From an uncultured Pirellula sp. (GTDB taxonomy: Bacteria; Planctomycetota; Planctomycetia; Pirellulales; Pirellulaceae), in the NCBI GenBank assembly GCA_903858115.1, contig CAIOHR010000156.1:1-50683 (forward strand): a stretch of DNA of 50,683 nt, written 5' to 3'. Numbering within the stretch: position 1 is the stretch's first letter; each line of letters opens with the position of its first letter. The position numbers and the translations under genes are program-made. The notes beneath the pieces were generated by a model. That model did not search any database, was not told the DNA's origin, and saw nothing but the letters and a program-made list of their open reading frames with translations. Shown one piece after another: positions 34,493 to 42,290 of this stretch.

Positions 34493-34798
34493 TTATCCGT
34501 TGGTGCATTCCTGGAGTGGTTGGAAAATTCCACCGTTTCACGACCCAACCACCTCTCTGGTGATAATATCGTGTTATGGTTTGCCTGAACATTCGTCAAC
34601 CTCATTGTAAATGGGAACAACTTCGTTCCGAGTCGTGGACGGATTATGCGCGACTCGTCAGGGATTTACCTGCGTTTAGGGTGAATTTTCTGGTGGAAAG
34701 GTGATGAATCAACGCCTAGACGCTTTGTTGAAAAATTGTTAGACTTTGGCACTCTTTTTCAGAGACGATAGCAGTATCTCCGGAAAGCAAGTTAGTTC
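34493..34798. other. Intergenic region before tRNA-Thr
   Basis: No gene with a start, signal or recognisable domain. It should contain the promoter of the rhomboid gene (leftward) and of the tRNA (rightward), but I see only AT-rich patches, for example near 34566-34580, and no confident consensus. Confidence 0.4.
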
Positions 34799-34872
34799 GC
34801 CGACATAGCTTCAATTGGCAGAGCACCGCATTCGTAATGCGGGGGTTGTGGGTTCAACTCCCACTGTCGGCT
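34799..34872 (+). tRNA. tRNA-Thr(CGU)
   Basis: A 74-nt cloverleaf: acceptor GCCGACA/TGTCGGC with discriminator T, D-arm with AGC...GCA, anticodon stem CCGCA/TGCGG enclosing TTCGTAA (anticodon CGT, reading ACG), a short variable loop and T-arm GTGGG TTCAACT CCCAC. No CCA is encoded. Identity follows from the anticodon. Confidence 0.95.
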
Positions 34873-35004
34873 TTCGCAGGGCGTTTACGCGGTAATCGCA
34901 GAACGTTCCGGTTTTTTCTGCAGGTAATTTGGGTCGGTGGGCCGCAGTTGAAAAGCAAACAACGAGCTCCACTGGCGTAGTAACGTAAAGGTATCAAACA
35001 ACTT

Positions 35005-36330
35005 ATGGTTCAAGCGGCAACGGTTGATATTCGCGAAATCGTCCTTTCAAATCAGACTTTTGGCCCGCAAGACATCGATCGGCTTTCCCGAGCGATCGAA
35101 GAAGACTTTACGCAAGCTGCTCTGCTTCGAGACGCTGTACAGGAATTGGAACAAAGCCCCAATTTGTCCCCTGCAAGCATGACAAGATTGGGCGTATGCT
35201 TGTACCTGATCGGAAAGTTTCGAGAAGCAGAATCTGCATTAAAGCAGTCCGATGGTGGTGCATTGCCACAGTATTACATGGGAAAAGTGGCTTTCCAAGT
35301 CGGAGAACTCGACAAAGCTCTGGCTTATTTCGAAGCCGCTGAAAAAGCAGGCTACACGCCAGAATGGTGCCAATTGTCTCGTGCGGAAGTTTTCCGTTAC
35401 CAAGGTAAAAAAGAAGAGGCACTGAAGCTTCTAGACAACATTTTTGGCCCTGTAGAACAGAATGCAGAGTATCCGTATCAGCGAGCCGCCACTTTGTCCG
35501 CAATTGGCGGCAATCTGCCTGAGGTTCTGGCGTTGTATCAACGCGCTCTACAGGTTAACCCTAAACATGCGGGAGCCCTGTTCGGCTTGGCCGTGGAGAG
35601 CGACCGACTCGGCAATGACAACATCGCTTTTGAGTACTACCAGCGCGGTGCAGGCGTTATTCCTGCACACGTCGGAACGCTGATCAACCTTGGTTTGATG
35701 TACGAAGATCGCAACGACTTCATTCGCGCACAAGCCTGCTACCGTCGAGTGCTCGAAACAGCACCAGACAATGCACTTGCCAGACTGTATCTGAAAGATG
35801 CCGCCGCTGGCGGGAATGTCCTCTACGATGAAGATTCCCAAAAGAAGAATGAGCGCATGGCACAGTTGCTCAGTGTTCCTGTGACTGATTTTGAATTGTC
35901 CGTTCGTTCTAGAAACTGCCTGCATAAGATGGGCATTCAAACGTTGGGTGATTTGACTCGTGTCTCCGAACAAGCCTTATTGTCCAGTAAGAATTTCGGT
36001 GAGACCTCCCTCGTAGAAATTCGCGAAATGCTCACTGCACGAGGACTCTCCCTGGGTCAATTTGCCCATGAGAAACGCGAAGCAGATCCACCGCTGGATC
36101 TCAGCGGAATGTCTCCTGACCAGCAAGTCATGCTGGACAGACCGATTTCCGAATTGAATCTCTCCGTTCGCGCCAGGAAATGCATGGTTCGCTTGCAGCT
36201 CAATACCATCGGTGAATTGGTTCGGAAGACAGGTGACGATTTGCTCGAGTGTAAGAACTTTGGTGTGACCAGTCTCACTGAAGTTCGCGAGAAACTGACG
36301 GCAATGAATCTCAAGCTCCGCGGCGATTGA
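35005..36330 (+). CDS. TPR protein with two RNA polymerase alpha-CTD-like domains
   Basis: A 441-residue soluble protein. Residues about 55-265 are TPR-like helical repeats. Residues about 290-350 and 378-440 each match the C-terminal domain of RNA polymerase alpha (helix-hairpin-helix): VRSRNCLHKMGIQTLGDL...NFGETSLVEI and VRARKCMVRLQLNTIGEL...NFGVTSLTEV. The DNA-contacting Arg equivalent to E. coli Arg265 is kept in both (Arg301, Arg389), and the equivalent of Asn268 only in the first (Asn304). The GKKS loop (Lys297/Lys298) has become GETS and GVTS. No alpha-NTD is present, so it is not a polymerase subunit. It could bind UP-like DNA or compete with alpha-CTD. Start at the ATG at 35005, 132 nt after tRNA-Thr; a terminator hairpin at 36358-36387 follows. 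The family occurs in planctomycetes; its function is unknown to me. Confidence 0.9.
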   Translation: MVQAATVDIREIVLSNQTFGPQDIDRLSRAIEEDFTQAALLRDAVQELEQSPNLSPASMTRLGVCLYLIGKFREAESALKQSDGGALPQYYMGKVAFQVGELDKALAYFEAAEKAGYTPEWCQLSRAEVFRYQGKKEEALKLLDNIFGPVEQNAEYPYQRAATLSAIGGNLPEVLALYQRALQVNPKHAGALFGLAVESDRLGNDNIAFEYYQRGAGVIPAHVGTLINLGLMYEDRNDFIRAQACYRRVLETAPDNALARLYLKDAAAGGNVLYDEDSQKKNERMAQLLSVPVTDFELSVRSRNCLHKMGIQTLGDLTRVSEQALLSSKNFGETSLVEIREMLTARGLSLGQFAHEKREADPPLDLSGMSPDQQVMLDRPISELNLSVRARKCMVRLQLNTIGELVRKTGDDLLECKNFGVTSLTEVREKLTAMNLKLRGD

Positions 36331-36357
36331 TTCGAGAAAATTGCTCTGTTGCACGAC

Positions 36358-36387
36358 GAGTTATGATTCACTGGAGAATCATAACTC
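36358..36387. terminator. 12-bp perfect hairpin between convergent genes
   Basis: GAGTTATGATTC (36358-36369) pairs fully with GAATCATAACTC (36376-36387) around a 6-nt loop. It sits between the stop of the alpha-CTD protein gene and the rsmH stop at 36424, so it may terminate in both directions, although T runs are lacking. Confidence 0.65.
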
Positions 36388-36423
36388 CCGCAGAACGGTT
36401 TGGGGCCAACCGCCGTCTCTGGA

Positions 36424-37371
36424 TCAGATTTCAAAGTCTTTACGTGCAGCCACTCTTAACTTGGCACTTCTGGCGCGAGGATTCATGTTCGTCTCTCTCT
36501 CGCTAGGCAAGACTGGCTTTCGAGTTAGTACTTCCAGATTCGGATGATCGCGAAAAGCGTGCTTCACGATACGATCTTCGAGCGAATGGAAGGTAATGAT
36601 CAGCAATCGGCCTCCGGGCTTCAAGCAATCTACAAGCGACTTCATCGCTTGCTCCAAATGCAGAAGCTCTTGATTGACTGCAATTCGCAGCGCCTGAAAC
36701 GTTCGCGTTGCGCTATCGATCCTGCCATGCACTTTGCCAGGTACTGCTCGATGAACTAAGTCCGCTAATTCTTCCGCTGTTTTGATCGGGGCTGTCAATC
36801 TTCTCTCGACGATGGCCCTCGCAATTCGACGGCTGAATCGTTCCTCGCCGAACTGATAAATGATGTCTGCGATTTCTTTCTCGTCCGCTTTTTCTAGCAA
36901 AAGACTGGCAGATATGCCCTCGTTGGGCTGAAACCTCAGGTCCAGCGGTCCGCCCAATCGAAAGGAAAAACCTCGGCTCGTGTCAGCCAACTGATCGCTC
37001 GACAAACCTAGATCCAGCAAAATGCCGTCCGCCTTTTCGATTTCTTTCGAATGGATGTAATCGGGAATCTCCCGATACGAACCCTCGATCATCTTTATTT
37101 TGCATTTCCAAGGTCTAATTTTCTCGATACTCGCTTGGGCTCGTTCGAGGGCAACAGGATCCCTGTCGACACCAATAAACGTGTCATCTTCGCCAAGTCG
37201 TTGGATAATCGCACACGCATGGCCCGCACCCCCAAGCGTTCCATCAATCCAGACTTTCGATCCTGTCTGCGTCATCGAGTGTCGTTCTGATGCAGGGTCC
37301 GTACTGGCTAATCCAGCCCACTCTAACACTTCTTGAAGCATCACCGGAATATGGACTGTCTGATCGGTCAA
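36424..37371 (-). CDS. rsmH: 16S rRNA (cytosine-1402-N4)-methyltransferase
   Basis: Methylates C1402 in the ribosomal P site using S-adenosylmethionine. The 315-residue protein has HIPVMLQEVLEW, IDGTLGGAGHACAII and FIGVDRDPVALERA (SAM site), ADGILLDLGLSSDQL, the conserved GPLDLRF, RFSRRIARAIVERR, AVNQELLHLEQAM and ITFHSLEDRIVKHAF. Length is normal. In most bacteria rsmH lies in the dcw division cluster with mraZ and ftsL; here no mraZ or ftsI is visible on either side, in line with planctomycetes lacking a classical dcw cluster. The ATG at 37371 precedes the conserved N-terminus. Confidence 0.93.
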   Translation of the reverse strand: MTDQTVHIPVMLQEVLEWAGLASTDPASERHSMTQTGSKVWIDGTLGGAGHACAIIQRLGEDDTFIGVDRDPVALERAQASIEKIRPWKCKIKMIEGSYREIPDYIHSKEIEKADGILLDLGLSSDQLADTSRGFSFRLGGPLDLRFQPNEGISASLLLEKADEKEIADIIYQFGEERFSRRIARAIVERRLTAPIKTAEELADLVHRAVPGKVHGRIDSATRTFQALRIAVNQELLHLEQAMKSLVDCLKPGGRLLIITFHSLEDRIVKHAFRDHPNLEVLTRKPVLPSERETNMNPRARSAKLRVAARKDFEI

Positions 37372-38080
37372 TGAATCCCCACGAAGGAAAAGTCGGCATT
37401 AGAGTCCGGAAAAACGACAACCAAAAACACGGTCTCAAGATTAGGCGTCGAGCGAGAAACGAAAAGCCGATCGGTTGCTATCCAACTCATCGCAGCAAGC
37501 ACTCTGATATCCGTTCTAGAAGGTGCTGACTGTTTCAACCGCCGCCCGGAGGCGACAATTTAGTTCGAGAGCTATTGGGTTCATGCTTCGAAAAGGATCA
37601 ACCTACTGCTTCTTGGTTGATCGCGGGTAAAGCCCGTGGCCGCGAGGCTCGACACCTACTTTTCAAAGATCACCCATCGCTTCGATGAGTCGGACAATGC
37701 AGACCGATCGGCTAAGCGATCATTTCTGACACCTGTACAAGATACTGAATCCGCGCGGTCTTGGGAAACCATCTTTTCATTTCAGAGCCAATTTCTGCCA
37801 GTATCACTTAGGGGAATGGCTATCATTACCATCTTTTTTGGAAACGGAAAAAATCGTAACCTTCTTAAACATATAGCTTTACGATATAAGTAAATATTAA
37901 TTATCATTAAATAAAATACTCCAAAAATGGCCCGAATCGCGGTTCGGGTCATTGGATAGAAAAGGCGTGTTGCTGCAGGGGTGACTTTGGCTCGACTATT
38001 GACGAAGAAGATAATTCCGGTAGTCTCGGATCTTCTGAGTACCTAGGTTTGATTTCTCCACCGCTAAAGGAACCATAGTT
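37372..38080. other. Long intergenic region upstream of tpx and rsmH
   Basis: About 700 nt between divergent genes. The only frames are short and featureless. The right part (37850-37925) is strongly AT-rich, and a hairpin lies at 37928-37951. TATTAATTATCATTA within 37893-37912 resembles half of an AT-rich operator such as a Fur or PerR site, but the match is weak. Control of tpx from here would fit a peroxide-response gene. Confidence 0.45.
37928..37951. repeat. 9-bp hairpin upstream of tpx
   Basis: TGGCCCGAA pairs with TTCGGGTCA around TCGCGG, with one G-U pair. On the minus strand it is followed by ATTTTTGG, so it could end a leftward transcript; on the plus strand it could be an attenuator or leader structure for tpx. 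Confidence 0.45.
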
Positions 38081-38599
38081 ATGGCGCGAACTGGCGCGAT
38101 TACGTTTAAGGGAACACCGATGACACTTTTGGGAGAAGAGCTCCGTGTCGGCTCAGCAGCTCCCGACTTTCAAGTTCACTATTTCGAGGGTGGCCTGAAG
38201 ACGATTTCGCTGGCAGACTTGAAGGGCAAGCCAACTTTCTTGAGCGTGGTTCCTTCGCTCGATACCGGGATCTGCCAAATTCAAACGAAAAAGTTCAATG
38301 CCGAGTTGGCGTCTATGGCAGACAAAATCAATTGCCTCACGGTGAGTCGGGATTTGCCGTTTGCAATGAATCGCTTTTGCGGTGCCGAAGACATTAAGAC
38401 GATGCGCGTCGGAAGCGACTATCAGTCCGGTGACTTTGGCATGAAGTTTGGCCTCATGATTGATGAGCTAAAACTATTGGCGCGTGCTGTCTACGTACTG
38501 GACGCTTCGGGCAAAGTCGTTTACAGCGAGATCGTACCAGAAGTCGCACAAGAGCCCAACTATGCTCCTGCCATCGAAGCACTCAAGAGCGTACTTTAG
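38081..38599 (+). CDS. tpx: Thiol peroxidase (Tpx-type peroxiredoxin)
   Basis: Reduces hydrogen peroxide and alkyl hydroperoxides with electrons from thioredoxin. The 172-residue protein has the Tpx fold with peroxidatic Cys65 in SLDTGICQIQTKKFN and resolving Cys100 in NRFCGAEDIKT, 35 residues apart as expected for atypical 2-Cys Tpx. The usual DTPVC motif reads DTGIC here. The start at ATG 38081 is supported by AAAGGAA 9-10 nt upstream. It is monocistronic, with mobA convergent downstream. Confidence 0.93.
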   Translation: MARTGAITFKGTPMTLLGEELRVGSAAPDFQVHYFEGGLKTISLADLKGKPTFLSVVPSLDTGICQIQTKKFNAELASMADKINCLTVSRDLPFAMNRFCGAEDIKTMRVGSDYQSGDFGMKFGLMIDELKLLARAVYVLDASGKVVYSEIVPEVAQEPNYAPAIEALKSVL

Positions 38600-38686
38600 G
38601 TCGTTCGCTGCTCAAGTCTGTCTGCGTATAAGGCATTAAAATGCTGGCTTCTATGGTGTTAAGATTGCGGTAGCTTGAACAAAAAT

Positions 38687-39364
38687 CTATTGCCGTGATT
38701 GAAGAGAGGTTGCTCGAAGCTCCCTGAGAGCAACCTCATATTCGTGAGGTGTATTTATGTTTTGCAAGCAACGTAACTCCGGATCCAATTCCCGAAGTTC
38801 TCTCGATGACAGGTGATTTGCGGACAGCTGCTTTACCATAGATCGGGCACGTAGCTCATTGCATGCGAGTTGTTTTTCGATGACAGTCAGTACCCGCCGA
38901 TGATAGACGGCACATAAGGGGTGCATTCCTCGATCGTTGATTCCAGAATCATTTGCGTTACACTCGTCCACCGGCACTGCGGCATCGTAGTTACTCAATT
39001 GCCGGAGTAAATGTCGAATGACATTTGGGTTGACAAACGGAGCATCGCAACTGCAAACAAAAGCGGTATCCAAGTAGTCGGGCAAAGATCGCAACCCAGC
39101 TGCCATACCTTCGAGAGGTCCGCGTGCGGGTGTTACGTCACGGGTCACAAGGATGGCTCTAGGCAGTTGTGGCAACGTTTGTCCAACAGCGGCGACAACG
39201 ACAATGGATGTTGGTGCTATTACCTCCGTCAGAGATTCAACCACATGCTGCAACAATGTATTTCGTCCGAAGGGTAAAGTCGCTTTGTCGCGTCCCATGC
39301 GTTCGGATTTTCCACCGCAGAGTACAATGGCTCCACAGGGGAGTAATTTTGATGTCGATTGCAA
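38687..39364 (-). CDS. mobA: Molybdenum cofactor guanylyltransferase
   Basis: Transfers GMP from GTP to molybdopterin to form the guanine dinucleotide cofactor used by DMSO-reductase-type enzymes. The 225-residue protein has the nucleotidyltransferase signature VLCGGKSERMGRDKATLPFG near the N-terminus, TPARGPLEGMAAGL and the metal-binding SCDAPFVNP, followed by MHPLCAVYHRR. The family is shared with MobA-like NTP transferases, so the exact nucleotide is inferred. No other molybdenum gene lies in the window. Start at the ATG at 39364 or the nearby MxST region; no strong Shine-Dalgarno sequence. Confidence 0.85.
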   Translation of the reverse strand: MQSTSKLLPCGAIVLCGGKSERMGRDKATLPFGRNTLLQHVVESLTEVIAPTSIVVVAAVGQTLPQLPRAILVTRDVTPARGPLEGMAAGLRSLPDYLDTAFVCSCDAPFVNPNVIRHLLRQLSNYDAAVPVDECNANDSGINDRGMHPLCAVYHRRVLTVIEKQLACNELRARSMVKQLSANHLSSRELRELDPELRCLQNINTPHEYEVALRELRATSLQSRQ

Positions 39365-39442
39365 GTTAGGAAAGCCAATGTTTCAATGGAAATGACCCGG
39401 CGACCTCGTTGGCATTGAAGGATCGCCAAGTTTACCATCTCG

Positions 39443-40561
39443 ATGTCTAACATGTCGATCTATCAAAAAATCCTGCGTCCAATACTCTTTTCCATCTCAC
39501 CCGAAGCGGCGCATACGCTTACGGTCGAAGCATGTCGAGTCGCGGGAAATTTACCGATTGCGCCTAAGGTTTCGAGGGCGTTGTTGACGTTTGATTCTTC
39601 GGAATTGGAATCGAATGTGGCTGGTCTGCATTTTTCCAATCCAATCGGACTTGCTGCCGGATGGGACAAAAGTGGCAGGGCGATTCCAATGTTGGATCAC
39701 TTGGGGTTCGGGTTTGCAGAGATTGGTTCAGTTTCCGCGCGTCCTTCATCCGGCAATCCGAAGCCGCGGCTGTTCCGATTGCAACAGGATCGCGCGATCG
39801 TGGTTAATTATGGACTTCCAAATGAAGGTGTTGAAGTCGTCGCACGGCGGATTGCGGCTCATTCTCCCAAGACTCCCATTGGCGTTAACATTGTAAAAAC
39901 AAACGATGGGCCTGACGCTTTAGAATGCAGTGGCGACGAGATTTTTGCGGATTACGAAAAGAGCGTTTTGATTATCCATCGGTACGCATCCTTCATCACA
40001 CTGAACTTGAGTTGCCCGAACGCAAAAGGAGGCAGCGATTTTTTTGCATCGCCGGGGAATATCGCCAGCTTGTTGGAGCGATTGAGACCAATCTCAATTG
40101 CCTGCCCAGTGTTTTTGAAGGTTGCTCCCAATCCAGCTCCTAGCTTTTTGGAGCGTCTACTCCAGGAAGCAGAGCCTTATGAATTCGTGAAGGGATTGAT
40201 GTTCAATCTCCCACCAGGCAAACCAGACTCCCTATCACTTACAACAGACCGTTCACGTTTGATCCACATGCCAGGAGCTGTGTCAGGCAAACCGGTTGAG
40301 AATCTGATCAATCAGTGCATTCGCGAGCTCTATTTTCGAATGCCGAAGGGGCGATTTGAAATCATAGGAGCGGGTGGTGTCTTTACCGCCGAAGATGCAT
40401 ACAACAAGATCCGCTTGGGGGCGTCGTTGGTCCAAATCTACACAGCATTGATATACGAGGGACCGGGAGTCGTGAAGCGAATCAATCGCGCACTAGTCCA
40501 CTTACTCCACCGCGACGGTTTCAAAAGCATTCAGGAAGCTATCGGAACCCATACGTGTTAA
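39443..40561 (+). CDS. pyrD: Dihydroorotate dehydrogenase, class 2-like with Cys at the catalytic position
   Basis: Oxidises dihydroorotate to orotate in pyrimidine synthesis using FMN. The 372-residue length and N-terminal helical extension (YQKILRPILFSISPEAAHTLTVEA) resemble the membrane-associated, quinone-linked class 2 enzyme. FMN and substrate motifs include NPIGLAAGWDKSG, AEIGSVSARPSSGNPKPRLFRL, VNYGLPNEG, VSGKPV and GAGGVFTAEDAYNKIRLGASLVQIYTALIYEGP. At the catalytic-base site the sequence is LNLSCPNAKGG (Cys191), the form seen in class 1 enzymes, where class 2 enzymes such as E. coli PyrD have SSPN with Ser. This mixture is unusual. The start could be the ATG at 39443 or the ATG at 39452. 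Confidence 0.9.
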   Translation: MSNMSIYQKILRPILFSISPEAAHTLTVEACRVAGNLPIAPKVSRALLTFDSSELESNVAGLHFSNPIGLAAGWDKSGRAIPMLDHLGFGFAEIGSVSARPSSGNPKPRLFRLQQDRAIVVNYGLPNEGVEVVARRIAAHSPKTPIGVNIVKTNDGPDALECSGDEIFADYEKSVLIIHRYASFITLNLSCPNAKGGSDFFASPGNIASLLERLRPISIACPVFLKVAPNPAPSFLERLLQEAEPYEFVKGLMFNLPPGKPDSLSLTTDRSRLIHMPGAVSGKPVENLINQCIRELYFRMPKGRFEIIGAGGVFTAEDAYNKIRLGASLVQIYTALIYEGPGVVKRINRALVHLLHRDGFKSIQEAIGTHTC

Positions 40562-40580
40562 TCCCATTCTGACGATGTCG

Positions 40581-42041
40581 CTATTGGATCTCCGTTAGCT
40601 GCTTCAAAAGTAAATTCTTCTCGTCGGTGATCAGCAGAGGAGTAAGCGAGCGAGGGCGAAGTGCTTGATGTGGATTCCCGGACTTCGCCGCTTCCAAAAC
40701 GTTCCGAAACGAATCTCGCTCCGACTTCCAGAGAGAAATTTGATTGCGAAGCGCTGTGACTTCCGAAGTATCTTTCTTCTTGTTCTCGATCGCATCCATG
40801 TTCGCTTTGGTTGCAACACTGATTCCCTCGAGGTCACGACGTTGCTGTGACAATTGCTTCCGTCGTTCGTCTTCGCTGCGTCGCCACGCGGCTAAGTCTT
40901 TCTGATATTGGGAATAGTTCGCTTGCTGAATATTGTAGCTATCCATTAGCGATTGGTATTGGATCATTTGACTTTGGAAAATGTTGTTACGTTCTGCTTC
41001 GATGTCGCGAAAATCTCGACGCTCGCGAACATATCTTTCTATTCGTTTCCCATCGACGATTTCGACAACCAGTCGAAGGTAAAAGGGGTCAACATAAATC
41101 GCTTCGCGAATAGGCCTCGGGGGCGGACCGAGGGGTTGTTGTACTGGGATTGGCATACCAGGACCTGGTCTCACCGATTCGGCGTCGATTCTGCGCAATT
41201 GATCTCGAGTGCTCAGCAACTCCAATCGCATCGCCTTGAGTGCGGTTTGCGTTTCATTCGAAATCTCTCGCGATTCTTTTAGTGCATCGGCCAGCGTCTG
41301 TTCAGCCTTCTCTATGTCGTTCGCAAGCGATTTGTCTAGTTCTTGCAGTCCAGCGTCTCCGATCTCCTCATGGCGAAGGAGGGCTTTTCGAATCTCTAGC
41401 GCTTTTAGGTGAGAGAGTGTATATCGATCCGAAAACGCCTGAGCCAATTTGGTTTCCGGCATCCCCATGAGAGACTTCTTTGCTTTTGTTAGGATCTCAG
41501 ATGCTATCGGAGATTTGGCTTCCTCGTAGTCCAGCACACCAATCACTTCACCCATCCACTCACAATAGGATTTCCGTAGAGCGATGGGATTCGATTCTCG
41601 CTGGCACGCATTGAGCAGCGATTGAAAAAGTGATGTTGCTAACTCTGCGTCTTCGGTATTGATAGCACAAACGAGCTGAAACTTGGCAGTCGTGAGACGA
41701 ATGGGACGCGAAGCGTTTGCGGTCCCCGCCTTTTCAAAAGACAGCTTTGCAGCATCGAACGCTCGAGCACGGAATTGCATGATCGCAAGCCCACAGTGCG
41801 CGAGAGTGTCTAGACTGTCCTTCTCAATACTCTGTTCGAGAAAGGCAACCAAAGAGTCGACTTCCTTTTCATTCGAAGTGTCGATGGAACGAATCGCATC
41901 CATGACAGTCCTTCGATTCGAAGATAGGGCTTCTTGTCCAAAAGATATTTGATGTCGACTGCTACCTGCCAACCAAGCGCCAATGGTTACCACTGCAGAA
42001 ACCAACAAAGGACAGTACTTCGCCCAACGGGAACGACTCAT
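40581..42041 (-). CDS. Exported coiled-coil protein of unknown function
   Basis: About 486 residues from the ATG at 42041, which is preceded by GAGG at good spacing; a GTG at 42053 is the alternative. An N-terminal hydrophobic segment (CPLLVSAVVTIGAWLAGSS) is a signal peptide or anchor. The first half (about 45-250) is helical and TPR-like (AHCGLAIMQFRARAFDAAKLSFEKA). The second half has coiled-coil stretches (LRNQISLWKSERDSFRNVLEAA) and a Pro-rich linker (GPGMPIPVQQPLGPPPRP). I recognise no enzyme. It converges with pyrD, 19 nt between stops, and is divergent from the ThuA fusion gene. Confidence 0.7.
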   Translation of the reverse strand: MSRSRWAKYCPLLVSAVVTIGAWLAGSSRHQISFGQEALSSNRRTVMDAIRSIDTSNEKEVDSLVAFLEQSIEKDSLDTLAHCGLAIMQFRARAFDAAKLSFEKAGTANASRPIRLTTAKFQLVCAINTEDAELATSLFQSLLNACQRESNPIALRKSYCEWMGEVIGVLDYEEAKSPIASEILTKAKKSLMGMPETKLAQAFSDRYTLSHLKALEIRKALLRHEEIGDAGLQELDKSLANDIEKAEQTLADALKESREISNETQTALKAMRLELLSTRDQLRRIDAESVRPGPGMPIPVQQPLGPPPRPIREAIYVDPFYLRLVVEIVDGKRIERYVRERRDFRDIEAERNNIFQSQMIQYQSLMDSYNIQQANYSQYQKDLAAWRRSEDERRKQLSQQRRDLEGISVATKANMDAIENKKKDTSEVTALRNQISLWKSERDSFRNVLEAAKSGNPHQALRPRSLTPLLITDEKNLLLKQLTEIQ

Positions 42042-42290
42042 GGTCGGCCTCACGAAAAGAAAGGAAAGAGATACTGTGTTATACTCCAGACGGATCCAAC
42101 AATAAATCAGGATTCAATAGTCATTTTCGAAGATTTTGCCTTGCGATAGTTGCCGAATTAGAATTTCGAGCCGTTTGGATTTCCGTTTCGACATATCGTA
42201 CTGCTTCGATCAAGATATATTGCATGCATTCGCTGCGCCACGCTCGCACGAATTTCCTGTCCCGACACTCCTTTCCATTCAATCCCACCG
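42042..42290. promoter_or_regulatory. Divergent intergenic region, promoters expected
   Basis: 250 nt between two divergently transcribed exported-protein genes. It is AT-rich in places (TATACTCC near 42080), but no clear -35/-10 pair or operator is visible. I include it as the likely shared regulatory region. Confidence 0.3.
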
